Part shown: in pieces, positions 17,536 to 26,509 of the stretch | How positions within the stretch are numbered: position 1 is the first letter of the stretch | How the letters are laid out: each line of letters begins with the position of its first letter | NCBI RefSeq assembly: GCF_028416575.1 | Contig: NZ_JAMQKB010000012.1 | Location: 19,368-83,367 of the forward strand | Source: Terrihalobacillus insolitus | GTDB lineage: Bacteria; Bacillota; Bacilli; Bacillales; Amphibacillaceae | DNA length: 64,000 nucleotides | Reading direction: 5' to 3' | Notes under the pieces: model-generated | What the model saw: the letters and a program-made list of their open reading frames with translations, nothing else | The model's database searches: none | What the model was told of the DNA's origin: nothing | Program-made: the position numbers and the translations under genes

Positions 17536-17880
17536 ATGGCGAGACAGCGTTTTTTTAAAGGAATGGCAATTGGTGCAGTTGTTGGGGGCTTCGTAACACT
17601 TTTGGACAAAGATACTCGGAATGATGTTTGGTCCGATGTCAAATCTGCCGGAAAGCGGTCTCGGTTTTATGTTCAACATCCATCAGAAGTAATGAATGAA
17701 GTGCGCGATTTTTATGAGAGTTCTACTTTCCAACTTTCCTCAAAGGCAAACAGTGTATTGGCTGTTTTAACACAAATACAAGAAACGCTTGACAAGCTTA
17801 GCCAATTGGAAGCAAACAAGGGTTCAGTCGAGAGCGTATACAGTAGTGATACGGTATATGATAAAAACTCTGTTCATTAA
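17536..17880 (+). CDS. YtxH-like protein
   Basis: 114 residues with an N-terminal glycine-rich hydrophobic helix (FFKGMAIGAVVGGFVTLL), then LDKDTRNDVWSDVKSAG and a helical, coiled-coil-prone C-terminus. This is the architecture of YtxH-type general-stress proteins. ATG 17536 follows AAGGAGGC. It lies 40 bp upstream of the YihY-family gene and may be co-transcribed with it. The molecular role of the family is unknown. Confidence 0.7.
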   Translation: MARQRFFKGMAIGAVVGGFVTLLDKDTRNDVWSDVKSAGKRSRFYVQHPSEVMNEVRDFYESSTFQLSSKANSVLAVLTQIQETLDKLSQLEANKGSVESVYSSDTVYDKNSVH

Positions 17881-17920
17881 AGAGGATGTTCAAAAGATCC
17901 AAAAAGTAAGGAGGGGGACT

Positions 17921-18751
17921 GTGCAAGTAATCGTGACATTTACAACACGCTTAATGATGCGGATCATGAATGATGATTTGGTAGGACTTGCTGCACAACT
18001 CTCCTATTTCTTTTTACTTTCCTTGTTTCCGTTTTTATTTTTTTTAATTACCCTAGTCGGCTTTTTACCAATTGAACAAGTTGATATACTTCGTTTTCTA
18101 AACAATTATGCACCAACCCAAACCGCAGAAATGATCAACCAAAACCTTTCAGAAATTGTAAGTCGCCGTGATGGTGGACTACTTTCCTTTGGAATCATAG
18201 GGACTATCTGGGCCGCTTCTAATGGTATTAACGCCATTATGCGTGCTTTCAATTCAGCATATGAAGTAGAAGAGGATCGTCCTTTTTATCTATCACGCAT
18301 CATTTCGATAGTATTAACGATTGCCATGATATTTGTTATTGTCATTGCCTTTTTACTTCCGATATTTGGGAAGGCGATTGGTGTTTATCTTTTTTCCTTT
18401 GTTGGTTTATCGAACGATTTTGTAGATTGGTGGAATATGATCAGGTGGATTATTTCATCCATCGTGTTTTTTATCGTGCTTCTCAGTCTTTACAAGCTTG
18501 CGCCTAACCAATTTGTGTCGTTTCATCATGCCTTTCCAGGTGCAGTGTTTGGAACAATTGGCTGGCAGTTGGTATCACTAGCCTTTTCCTACTATGTGAA
18601 TACAATGGGTAACTATACTGCCATGTACGGAAGCTTGGGTGGTGTGATCGTTCTCATGGTTTGGTTTTTTATTTCTGGAATGATTATCATTATAGGTGGA
18701 GAAATAAATGCTGAAATAGAACAGATTAAAAAAGATCAAAAAGGCAGATAG
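17921..18751 (+). CDS. yfkH: YihY/BrkB-family membrane protein (YfkH-like)
   Basis: 276 residues, six predicted membrane helices (first AAQLSYFFLLSLFPFLFFLI, last IVLMVWFFISGMIIIIGGEI). Typical family signatures AAQLSYFFLLSLFPF, GTIWAASNGINAIMRAFNSAYEVEE and GEINAEIE are present. The family was once called ribonuclease BN, but the members are membrane proteins of unknown transport role. GTG 17921 is 6 nt after AGGAGG; a longer frame from 17789 overlaps the preceding gene and lacks a site. Position next to yfkD and yfkC supports the YfkH assignment. Confidence 0.82.
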   Translation: MQVIVTFTTRLMMRIMNDDLVGLAAQLSYFFLLSLFPFLFFLITLVGFLPIEQVDILRFLNNYAPTQTAEMINQNLSEIVSRRDGGLLSFGIIGTIWAASNGINAIMRAFNSAYEVEEDRPFYLSRIISIVLTIAMIFVIVIAFLLPIFGKAIGVYLFSFVGLSNDFVDWWNMIRWIISSIVFFIVLLSLYKLAPNQFVSFHHAFPGAVFGTIGWQLVSLAFSYYVNTMGNYTAMYGSLGGVIVLMVWFFISGMIIIIGGEINAEIEQIKKDQKGR

Positions 18752-18862
18752 AGCCAGTTTTCTTACCTTTTCTTTCTTCTATAGAATATTCTAATTGTAT
18801 AATACGCAAGCATCACGAAAATACTATACCCAAAACATCCTCTAGAGAAAGGATTGGGACAG

Positions 18863-19663
18863 ATGAAACAATTGAAATGGCTTGCTATTATTGCCTTGAT
18901 GATTACCATCTTTTATCCATTACCATCGGCAGCAAAGGAGCTAGACCAAAAAGATAAGGAAAAAAACAGTAAGATTCCGAGTCATGTATTGAATATTTCA
19001 AAAGAAAATACGTATCCAAATTCAACGAAAGATCAGGTTGTTTTGGAGCCAAGCGAACTGGTTGAGGAGTTAATCAACGAGGTCGATATAGAAATCAATA
19101 ATCCAAGTTTGATCAAAATGTTAAATGAAACTTCATTGAATCCATCTCCAATCGCATTTGGTTACCGTGGAATGATCTATTTGGGTCATTGGCCACTAAG
19201 CTATGAATCAGAAGAAATGAATATTAACTGGGAGTACCAAAAAGTGAATACAAACCAATTAAACAATTTAGGCGGTAAAAACCAAGAAAAAATGAACTAT
19301 ATACAAGAACAGGAAAAACATGTAAAGGGCGCTCTAACAGCCAAAATTCAAAGTCCTGACGAAGTGAAAAAAATGATTCTGTTGGAGGCACAGAAGCATA
19401 CGGATCTTCCTCTTTCCTTTCATACTGTAATCGGGAAAGGGACAAAAAAAGATAATTCCTATGTGGTACCAACAAAAAAAATTGGTAATCTCAATGCATA
19501 TTCTCCTGCTGTTAGTGAAAAAGGAAAGGTTACCTTTGGTGAGGTTTACATTAAATTAAAAGGTTCAGACAAGAAGCTAATGATTAAAAATGTTACGAAA
19601 CAAGGAATTGGTGCATGGATTCCGATTCAAGATCACATTTCTTTTTCCTTCAAACTTAACTAA
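18863..19663 (+). CDS. yfkD: YfkD-like exported protein
   Basis: About 266 residues with an N-terminal signal peptide (LKWLAIIALMITIFYPLPSA, cleavage near AAKE), then a mostly hydrophilic domain with IAFGYRGMIYLGHWPLSYES, the landmark of the YfkD family. It is probably released or wall-associated; no lipobox is seen. ATG 18863 is preferred over the in-frame TTG at 18854, because GAAAGGA is correctly spaced. It is convergent with the MscS gene, with a terminator shared between them. Function is unknown. Confidence 0.7.
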   Translation: MKQLKWLAIIALMITIFYPLPSAAKELDQKDKEKNSKIPSHVLNISKENTYPNSTKDQVVLEPSELVEELINEVDIEINNPSLIKMLNETSLNPSPIAFGYRGMIYLGHWPLSYESEEMNINWEYQKVNTNQLNNLGGKNQEKMNYIQEQEKHVKGALTAKIQSPDEVKKMILLEAQKHTDLPLSFHTVIGKGTKKDNSYVVPTKKIGNLNAYSPAVSEKGKVTFGEVYIKLKGSDKKLMIKNVTKQGIGAWIPIQDHISFSFKLN

Positions 19664-19672
19664 GTAAGCATC

Positions 19673-19711
19673 AAAACAAGGTACTTTTCAAATTAGGTAC
19701 CTTGTTTTCTT
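19673..19711. terminator. Bidirectional terminator
   Basis: AAAACAAGGTAC and GTACCTTGTTTT form a perfect 12-bp stem flanked by A- and T-rich runs, placed between the convergent yfkD and MscS genes. Confidence 0.85.
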
Positions 19712-19712
19712 T

Positions 19713-20588
19713 TTAAATTTCATTCGAACTTGATCTGGAAATCGATTGTTTTACTTCAACACGTTGTTCCGCCATCTGAATGTTGTTTTTATACAATGTT
19801 TCCGCAATTATCCGTCTTGTTTCTTTTGCAGCCGTCCAATAGATTTCATCATTGCAAAGTCCGGTTACGGTGTATTGATAACCTTGAAATTGATCGTTAA
19901 GAGAAGACATTCCGTACACCTGGTATTGCTCTATTACTTTGCCTAAGGGATCTTTTTTTAAAAATAAATCCAATTCCGAGTTTAATCGAGCAACTGCTTC
20001 CTCCAACGTTTGAAATACTTTTTTTGGGTCTTCGTAAAAGCTTGTAGTAACAGATTCAATCACACGCATTTTATCGATGTTAAAGTTTTCGATTGTTTGC
20101 ACCTGTCCATTACTAATAGTTACCAATTCACCAGCCCATTTTCTGACCTTTAAAAAACGTAACCCTACATCTTCCACTATTCCTTGGAAGCTATTATTAA
20201 CCTTAATCCAATCACCCTTATGTAGTTGCTTTTCGTACAAAAGAAAGATGCCAGCGAGTAAGTCTTTTATTAAACTCTGTGCACCAAAACCAAGGATGAT
20301 TCCAATTACACCAGCACCTGCAAGGACTTTTCCAACAGGTACTTCAAAAACGGAGAGGACATAAACAATGAGACCAAATGTAGCAACGTAACGAATCAAA
20401 GAATTTAACATGGACTCGATTGTTTGCTCTTTACGTTCTTCTATAAAGCTCGTTTTTTCAAAAAATGATCGGATTATTCGTTTAAACAAAATAACGATAA
20501 GAAAAACAAACCCAGCCCCAATTAAGATTTGAGTTATCGTGTTGTCAAAAAAACCTTGACTATATATTTCAAATTTGCTCCAATTCAT
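19713..20588 (-). CDS. yfkC: MscS-family mechanosensitive channel (YfkC-like)
   Basis: About 291 residues, three N-terminal membrane helices (about 10-35, 55-80, 82-105). The pore-lining third helix is VLAGAGVIGIILGFGAQSLI. Then follow the MscS beta domain (KGDWIKVNNSFQGIVEDVGL) and the C-terminal alpha/beta domain. It opens on hypo-osmotic shock to release solutes. The start at ATG 20588 is 8 nt after GGAGG; an ATG two codons upstream is too close. Context yfkD-yfkC-pdaA matches B. subtilis. Confidence 0.88.
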   Translation of the reverse strand: MNWSKFEIYSQGFFDNTITQILIGAGFVFLIVILFKRIIRSFFEKTSFIEERKEQTIESMLNSLIRYVATFGLIVYVLSVFEVPVGKVLAGAGVIGIILGFGAQSLIKDLLAGIFLLYEKQLHKGDWIKVNNSFQGIVEDVGLRFLKVRKWAGELVTISNGQVQTIENFNIDKMRVIESVTTSFYEDPKKVFQTLEEAVARLNSELDLFLKKDPLGKVIEQYQVYGMSSLNDQFQGYQYTVTGLCNDEIYWTAAKETRRIIAETLYKNNIQMAEQRVEVKQSISRSSSNEI

Positions 20589-20711
20589 GTTCATTTCCTC
20601 CAAAAGAGACTCGTTTTCGCTATTATATCACTTGGGAAAGATCGGAGCGAATGGAAGTAGAATGTTGAATAAAAAAACCTACCTGATAAAAAATAAGTTT
20701 GGGTGATCAAA

Positions 20712-21515
20712 GTGAAGAATATAATCGTTAACCTTATCATAATGTCCATGTTCATGTTCCTCATTTCACCTAACTTTGTGTATGGTGAAAGTAACAAGAC
20801 ATATGGCTGGGGATTCAACAAAAAGGATAATAATGAACCTCCAGAAGTAGGGAAATATAAACAAATACTGAGTAAATATAATGGGATCTATATAGACGAC
20901 TCTGGGGACAAGGTCGTTTATCTAACGTTTGACAATGGATATGAAGCAGGTCATACAAGTAAAATTTTAGATGTATTGAAGAAAAAAAAGGTACCGGCGA
21001 CATTTTTCGTTACAGGTCATTATGTAAAGAGCCAACCAGAATTGATTAAAAGAATGGTGAAGGAAGGGCATATTATTGGCAACCATACCTACCGTCATCC
21101 AGAGAATTTAACCTCTGTATCAAAACAAAGAATTGAAAAGGAATTAAGAAAACTAGAAGATGCGGTTGCGGATATTTCCGAGCAAAAAACGATGAAATAT
21201 CTTCGCCCTCCTAAAGGTGTATTTAGTGAACGAACCTTATCCATTACCCAAGACCTTGGTTACATGAACGTGTTTTGGTCGCTAGCATTAGTTGATTGGA
21301 ACAAAGGAAAGGAACAAGGGTGGCAACAAGCATATAAGAAGGTAATAAAGCAAATGCATCCAGGAGCAGTTATTTTGCTTCACACCGTTTCTAAGGACAA
21401 CGCAGATGCACTGGAGCATTTAATTGACGAACTTAGAAAACGAGGCTATACGTTTCAATCCTTAGATGATTTAATGATGAAGAACATGGTTCCAAGATCC
21501 ATTCTCGGATTATAA
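20712..21515 (+). CDS. pdaA: Spore cortex peptidoglycan deacetylase PdaA
   Basis: Removes the N-acetyl group from muramic acid during formation of muramic delta-lactam in the spore cortex, needed for germination. It has a signal peptide (IIVNLIIMSMFMFLISPNFV), then a NodB domain (about 60-255): TFDNGYEAGHT with the catalytic and metal Asp positions (TFDNG instead of TFDDG, as in PdaA), the metal HxxxH in NHTYRHP, RPPKG, and LHTVSKDN with the second catalytic His. Start GTG 20712 is preferred, being spaced properly from GGGTGAT. It is monocistronic, with a strong terminator. Confidence 0.9.
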   Translation: MKNIIVNLIIMSMFMFLISPNFVYGESNKTYGWGFNKKDNNEPPEVGKYKQILSKYNGIYIDDSGDKVVYLTFDNGYEAGHTSKILDVLKKKKVPATFFVTGHYVKSQPELIKRMVKEGHIIGNHTYRHPENLTSVSKQRIEKELRKLEDAVADISEQKTMKYLRPPKGVFSERTLSITQDLGYMNVFWSLALVDWNKGKEQGWQQAYKKVIKQMHPGAVILLHTVSKDNADALEHLIDELRKRGYTFQSLDDLMMKNMVPRSILGL

Positions 21516-21518
21516 CGA

Positions 21519-21563
21519 AGAAAAGATGTATGTCACTACAGGAGGCATACATCTTTTCTTTTT
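21519..21563 (+). terminator. Terminator of pdaA
   Basis: AAAAGATGTATG and CATACATCTTTT form a 12-bp stem followed by CTTTTTAAT. It is directly after the pdaA stop and directly before a family B repeat. Confidence 0.85.
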
Positions 21564-21565
21564 AA

Positions 21566-21668
21566 TCTTTAAATGGTTTTAAGCGAAGCGTAGGTGAGAA
21601 TTTCCAATCAGGTGGAGTCGAGACTCCATCTGATTCCCCGAAGTTTCAGCTTGCTGAAACGAGTTCGC
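21566..21668 (+). repeat. Family B structured repeat, copy 1
   Basis: Starts TCTTTAAATGGTTTT and ends GCTGAAACGAGTTCGC. It lacks about 20 bp present near the 5' end of the other copies. Hairpins CAGGTGGAGT/ACTCCATCTG and GTTTCAG/CTGAAAC are kept. Confidence 0.85.
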
Positions 21669-21736
21669 CTGCCTTTAGACTTTTAACCGTTTCTTAGGTA
21701 AAATGAATTCAAAAAGATATCAAAGGGAGAGAGATT

Positions 21737-22603
21737 ATGTGGTCTAAAGTCTATAACAACAACGGGGTGTACGATTTTGATTATGCATTGCAACGCTTAG
21801 CCATGGATCCGCTAACCCACATGGACCAGACACAAAGGTGGGTAGATGTCCCAGTAAGATTGGGAGATGAGCAGCATGTTGTTCGGGTTAAGGGGATTGG
21901 GACGACAGACAATCCAGCCTTTGAGATATCAAGTAATAGTAAAGAACAACAGGATGTGCTACTGAAACATATTTCCCATTTGTTCCAATGGGATGTTGAT
22001 TTAATGGAGGTGAAGCGCCATTTTAAGGAGACAAATTTAAATCAACTATTTGATATGTACCCCGGTACCCCGATCATTAAAGACTTTGACTTATACGGCT
22101 CTCTTATGAAGGTGATTATTCATCAACAATTAAATCTAAAATTTGCTCATACGCTAACTTCTCGTTTTGTTCAACACTATGGTGAATGTGTGAATGGTGT
22201 TTGGTTTGATCCAACACCTGAAACCATTGCATCGTTGCCATATGAAGCACTAAGAAATTATCAATTCAGCCAAAGAAAAGCAGAATATGTCATTGATACA
22301 TCGCGAATGATCGTAGATGGGGAACTTGAATTAGACACACTTGCTAAAGAAAATGATCAAGTCATCTTATCCCAACTCGTTAAAATTCGTGGCATCGGCA
22401 AATGGACAGCAGAGAACTGGCTTCTTTTTGCACTAGGAAGAAAAGACTTATTTCCACGAGCAGACATTGGAATTCAAAATGCGTTAAAACGTTACTTTCA
22501 GATGGATCGAAAGCCAACCATAGACGAAATGAACGTTTTAAGCAGTGATTGGTCACCATACCAAAGCTATGCTTCTATTACACTTTGGAGAAGTATTGAA
22601 TAG
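21737..22603 (+). CDS. yfjP: DNA-3-methyladenine glycosylase, AlkA type (YfjP-like)
   Basis: Removes alkylated purines from DNA, starting base excision repair. 288 residues: N-terminal AlkA-like beta domain (1-100), then a HhH-GPD domain (100-288) with the helix-hairpin-helix LVKIRGIGKWTAENWLL and catalytic Asp in FPRADIGIQNAL. ATG 21737 has GGGAGAGAG upstream. Position after pdaA matches B. subtilis yfjP. No cluster-binding cysteines are present, consistent with this subgroup. Confidence 0.88.
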   Translation: MWSKVYNNNGVYDFDYALQRLAMDPLTHMDQTQRWVDVPVRLGDEQHVVRVKGIGTTDNPAFEISSNSKEQQDVLLKHISHLFQWDVDLMEVKRHFKETNLNQLFDMYPGTPIIKDFDLYGSLMKVIIHQQLNLKFAHTLTSRFVQHYGECVNGVWFDPTPETIASLPYEALRNYQFSQRKAEYVIDTSRMIVDGELELDTLAKENDQVILSQLVKIRGIGKWTAENWLLFALGRKDLFPRADIGIQNALKRYFQMDRKPTIDEMNVLSSDWSPYQSYASITLWRSIE

Positions 22604-22613
22604 ATCTTTATCT

Positions 22614-23190
22614 ACTAGTGCGTGTTCAAAAACCTTCATGGCTTATCAGTCACCACAATGAATGAAAAAAGGATTAAAGTTACTAATTTTCGTATGAAAA
22701 ACAAGATAATTAAAAGCGAGCAGATGGGGCAGGACGTGCGTACGTCTGGTTTTCAGCCCCGAATGCGTCTTGATTGCCCGGATGAGAGCGCGTACGTCTG
22801 GTTTTCAGCCCCGAATGCGTCTTGATCGCCTGGATGAGAGCGCGTACGTCTGGTTTTCAACCCCGAATGCGTCTTGATCGCCTGGATGAGAGCGCGTACG
22901 TCCGGATTTCAGCCCCGAATGCGTCTTGATTGCCCGGATGAGAGCGCGTACGTCTGGTTTTCAGCCCCGAATGCGTCTTGATCGCCTGGATGAGAGCGCG
23001 TACGTCTGGTTTTCAGCCCCGAATGCGTCTTGATCGCGCGGATGAGAGCGCGTACGTCTGGATTTCAGCCCCGAATGCGTCTTGATTGCGCGGATGAGAG
23101 CGCGTACGTCTGGTTTTCAGCCCCGAATGCGTCTTGATCGCCTGGATGCGCCGCTTATTGTTTGTCACTTTTAAACAAGTACTTATATAA
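22614..23190. repeat. Family A element with internal 52-bp tandem array
   Basis: The left end is GTGCGTGTTCAAAAACC (22619-22635) and a right part CGCCGCTTATTGTTTGTCAC is near 23150. AGATAATTAAAAGCGAGCAGATGGGG (22704-22729; cited as a landmark) matches the complement of the element at 14.0 kb. A short ORF over 22622-22825 reads through the repeat and is not considered a gene. Confidence 0.6.
22739..23154 (+). repeat. 52-bp tandem repeat, eight copies
   Basis: Units begin CGTACGTCTGG at 22739, 22791, 22843, 22895, 22947, 22999, 23051 and 23103, exact period 52. Differences are limited to a few positions (for example TGATTGCCC, TGATCGCCT, TGATCGCGC). The repeat is markedly GC-richer than its surroundings. 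Confidence 0.95.
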
Positions 23191-24559
23191 CTAACAGCTG
23201 TTGATAAGCTTTTGCTTCCTCAGAATTCCCTAAGTCCTGATACAATTTAATAAGCTTCCGTACTGGGATTGGGTTATCAGGATTTAGTTCCATTTCCCAT
23301 TTAAAGCACTCAATCGATTTTTCGGGTTGCTGAAACAAAAGATACAGTTCGCCTAATGCTAACTGCTGATCTGGGTCGTCTTCATATTGCTTCATCAAAT
23401 CAAGCTTTTGCTCTATTGCCAAATGAAAACCTTTTTCATGAAACGGTGTGAACCAAATTTTTATGGAATCGAGGTTATATTGTTGCAGGAATGCGGAAAC
23501 ACAACGAGTAACTATTTTTTCTAGTATGCTTTTTTCATCCTGAAAGAAATGGATAATACAATGATGTAAAGAATCAAATAGTGGGGTAAACGTATCAAGA
23601 GAAGCAGTTAAAAAACTTTGTTTCATAGCTTCTTTTTGGGCGGGTGTCACATTTATTCTGTATTCGGTCACGAATTTGACGACAGCATCATGCGCTTTCG
23701 CTTGTGTATATGCATGCAAAAGTGCTTGCGCAAATTCTGGGACATTTGGATTTGTTCGTGCAAGATATTGGAGAAAGTTTAACTGATTTTTCTCATCAAA
23801 ATGTGTTGCGATCAATTCTTTTATTGCAATAAGGTTTTCTTGGTGAGAAGTATACTGGAGCATCTTTGTTCTAATGGCAAGTAGATCCATATATCGTCCT
23901 TGCTGTTCAAGCATGGATAAAAGATGTTTATAAAAGGAAGAATCATCAAGTTGGGAGAAAGCTTTTTTTTCTAAGTAATCGGGATCATATTGAACGAGCC
24001 AATCTTTGTTCTTATATTTTTCTTTGTACGTCTGGAACTGCAGACTATTTTTTAAGTCATTGCCAAACGGATCGGACGGATCAACATCCACATACATGAG
24101 TAACAGTTTGTATGCAGCTTGCAGTTTACCATCTCGTCTGTATTGGTAAAACATTTCCTTTAAATATTTTTTTACACTTTCTTTCGTAAGGATGGTATCG
24201 AGAATGGTATAAATGAAGGCCAATTCTTGTTTAGAATAGGATTTTTCAGCCTTTTTTAAAAATAGATGAGGGCGATTAATGATAAACGATTTACGGTTTT
24301 CTAACAGGGAGGTAGTGATTGGATGATCTCCGTCAAATTCAATGCCATTGGTAAGCGCCTTGTGCAGATAGGAACCCATCATAATCGTCTTTAATTTATG
24401 ACCAGTAAGGTAGTTATCTTTAAAAAAGAAAAGATAGTATGTGTTTTGGTTCGTGTCCATTGCTTCAATAATCTTCGTATACTGGTAAATGACTAGTCTT
24501 TTAGCTGAGAGTTCCAATGACTGTTTATTGTTCAGATGAACGTCGACTTTCGTTTCCAT
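23183..24559 (-). CDS. Helical-repeat (TPR-like) protein, unknown function
   Basis: 458 residues, soluble, no signal peptide. The N-terminal 130 residues look like an independent domain. From about 150 the protein is alpha-helical with several TPR-like pairs, clearest at the end (PDQQLALGELYLLFQQPEKS, then NPDNPIPVRKLIKLYQDLGN). TPR folds usually scaffold protein-protein contacts. ATG 24559 follows GAGGAG at 8 nt; the frame also allows GTG three codons earlier. No recognisable partner gene is adjacent. I do not recognise the family by name. Confidence 0.65.
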   Translation of the reverse strand: METKVDVHLNNKQSLELSAKRLVIYQYTKIIEAMDTNQNTYYLFFFKDNYLTGHKLKTIMMGSYLHKALTNGIEFDGDHPITTSLLENRKSFIINRPHLFLKKAEKSYSKQELAFIYTILDTILTKESVKKYLKEMFYQYRRDGKLQAAYKLLLMYVDVDPSDPFGNDLKNSLQFQTYKEKYKNKDWLVQYDPDYLEKKAFSQLDDSSFYKHLLSMLEQQGRYMDLLAIRTKMLQYTSHQENLIAIKELIATHFDEKNQLNFLQYLARTNPNVPEFAQALLHAYTQAKAHDAVVKFVTEYRINVTPAQKEAMKQSFLTASLDTFTPLFDSLHHCIIHFFQDEKSILEKIVTRCVSAFLQQYNLDSIKIWFTPFHEKGFHLAIEQKLDLMKQYEDDPDQQLALGELYLLFQQPEKSIECFKWEMELNPDNPIPVRKLIKLYQDLGNSEEAKAYQQLLVI

Positions 24560-24813
24560 ATTTCCCACTCCTCTTTTTCCATATCATAACACAATTCCAA
24601 GATCATTTCTTTATATCGAATGCATGAATTTTTTCTTTCTTTATAAAAGCCCTTTCACACTTTTAAACAAACGTTTGATCAATGCCGGGAGAGGCACTTT
24701 TTAGAACAGTAAGGCTTTTTTCTTTATCTATTTTAACAAAACATTTTAAAAGATTTTGAATATTTGATAGGATAAAGGAGAGACATTTAAAATAACATAT
24801 TGGGGTGGATATG

Positions 24814-26397
24814 ATGAATAATTTAGACTTGATTGCTCCGGAACAGTATAATATTTTAACAGAATTTGAACGTTTTACAGATGACCCTACACGAACGGCG
24901 TTGATTTGGGAAGATGAACAAGGAAACACAGAAGAAAAAACCTATAGCGAACTACAAAAAAATGTAAACAGGATTGGTAACGTTTTCAAAGCTAGTGGAC
25001 TACGCAAAGGAGATAAAGTACTCGTAATGATTCCACGTCTAATTATGGCGTATGAGGTATACTTGGCTGCCTTAAAGACAGGCCTTGTGATTATTCCAAG
25101 CTCTGAAATGCTTAAAACAAAGGATTTGGCATATCGCATTTCTCATGGGGAAGTCAGTGCGATTGTTTCATTTGTACCATTTATTGATCAATTTAAGGAC
25201 ATTCCACAAGCAAACAATATAAAGAAGTTTACCTTTGGAGCTAGTCAAACACTTCCGAACGACTGGGAGGATTTGGAGGCGCTTATGGAGCAGGCGTCGG
25301 ATAAATTGGAAATGACGAAAACTTCCCGAGATGATATGGCATTTTTGTCGTACACTTCAGGAACAACGGGCAATCCAAAAGGGGTCGTTCATACACATGG
25401 ATGGGGATATGCTCATTTAAAAACTGCACCCGAAAATTGGCTATGTATAAATGAGGGTGACCGTGTTTGGGCAACTGCAGGTCCAGGCTGGCAAAAATGG
25501 GTGTGGAGTCCGTTTCTTTCGGTTCTTGGAACAGGTGCGACAGGTTTCATTTATCAGGGGAAGTTTGATCCGAAAAAATATTTAAGCCTTTTGGAACGAC
25601 ATAATATTAATGTCCTTTGCTGTACACCGACCGAGTATCGCTTAATGGCAAAGGTAGACAACTTAAATGACTATCACTTACCTGCTCTACATAGTGCAGT
25701 TTCTGCAGGAGAGCCATTAAATCGAGAAGTAATCGATACCTTCCAAAAATATTTTGATGTAACGGTACGTGATGGATACGGGCAAACAGAAAATACACTA
25801 TTAGTCGGTGTAATGAAAGACATGGAAGTTAAACCGGGTTCAATGGGAAAGCCGACCCCAGGTAATGATGTTGCGATCATTGATGAAGATGGAAAAGAGG
25901 TTGCAGTCGGTGAAGTAGGCGATATTGCTGTACAAATCGATAGCCCAGCCCTTTTCAAAATGTATTACAAGGATATTGAGCGTACAAAAATGGCACATCG
26001 AGGGGACTATTATGTTACAGGGGATCAAGCTAGTAAAGATGAGGATGGCTACTTTTGGTTTGAAGGTAGAAGCGATGACATCATTATCAGCTCTGGCTAT
26101 ACGATTGGTCCTTTTGAGGTAGAGGATGCCTTGGTTAAGCATCCATCTGTACAGGAATGTGCTGTAGTAGCAAGTCCCGATGAGGTAAGAGGGAATATCG
26201 TAAAAGCATTTGTCGTGTTAAAGGGAGGCGTTAATCAGTCAGATGAGCTAGTAAAAGAGCTTCAAGATCATGTTAAGGCTCATACGGCACCATATAAATA
26301 TCCAAGAAAAATAGAGTTTATTCAAGATTTACCGAAAACAACGTCAGGAAAAATAAGACGGATCGAATTAAGGCAAAAAGAAAAGGCAAAGCAGTAA
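24814..26397 (+). CDS. Acyl-CoA synthetase (MbcS/AcsM-like)
   Basis: Adenylate-forming enzyme of about 528 residues that activates a medium or branched short-chain carboxylic acid to its CoA ester. P-loop-like motif LSYTSGTTGNPKGV near residue 178, VRDGYGQTENTLLVG near residue 320, the hinge and ATP-binding YVTGDQASKDEDGYFWFEGR near residue 410, and the C-terminal catalytic Lys in PKTTSGKIRR. It resembles methylbutyryl-CoA synthetase and YtcI of Bacillus more than acetyl-CoA synthetase. Start: ATG 24814 is best spaced from GGGGTGG; ATG 24811 and GTG 24805 are alternatives. It is a single gene with its own terminator. Confidence 0.85.
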   Translation: MNNLDLIAPEQYNILTEFERFTDDPTRTALIWEDEQGNTEEKTYSELQKNVNRIGNVFKASGLRKGDKVLVMIPRLIMAYEVYLAALKTGLVIIPSSEMLKTKDLAYRISHGEVSAIVSFVPFIDQFKDIPQANNIKKFTFGASQTLPNDWEDLEALMEQASDKLEMTKTSRDDMAFLSYTSGTTGNPKGVVHTHGWGYAHLKTAPENWLCINEGDRVWATAGPGWQKWVWSPFLSVLGTGATGFIYQGKFDPKKYLSLLERHNINVLCCTPTEYRLMAKVDNLNDYHLPALHSAVSAGEPLNREVIDTFQKYFDVTVRDGYGQTENTLLVGVMKDMEVKPGSMGKPTPGNDVAIIDEDGKEVAVGEVGDIAVQIDSPALFKMYYKDIERTKMAHRGDYYVTGDQASKDEDGYFWFEGRSDDIIISSGYTIGPFEVEDALVKHPSVQECAVVASPDEVRGNIVKAFVVLKGGVNQSDELVKELQDHVKAHTAPYKYPRKIEFIQDLPKTTSGKIRRIELRQKEKAKQ

Positions 26398-26413
26398 TAT
26401 TTGAAATTTATAA

Positions 26414-26446
26414 AAAAAAGAAAGAGCTTAAGCTCTTTCTTTTTCT
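26414..26446 (+). terminator. Terminator of the acyl-CoA synthetase gene
   Basis: AAAGAAAGAGC and GCTCTTTCTTT form a perfect 11-bp stem with a TTAA loop and a following T-run. Confidence 0.85.
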
Positions 26447-26509
26447 ATGAAGAATAGATATTGATTAAGTGGTAATCCTATTCAAAGAATGAAATATGGA
26501 GGATTGCAT

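Noticed and set aside
22622..22825. 67-residue + strand ORF at the edge of the 52-bp array
   Set aside because: It consists of family A and tandem-repeat sequence and has no ribosome binding site or family.
22739..23154. CRISPR array
   Set aside because: The whole 52-bp unit is conserved with no variable spacers, and there are no cas genes.
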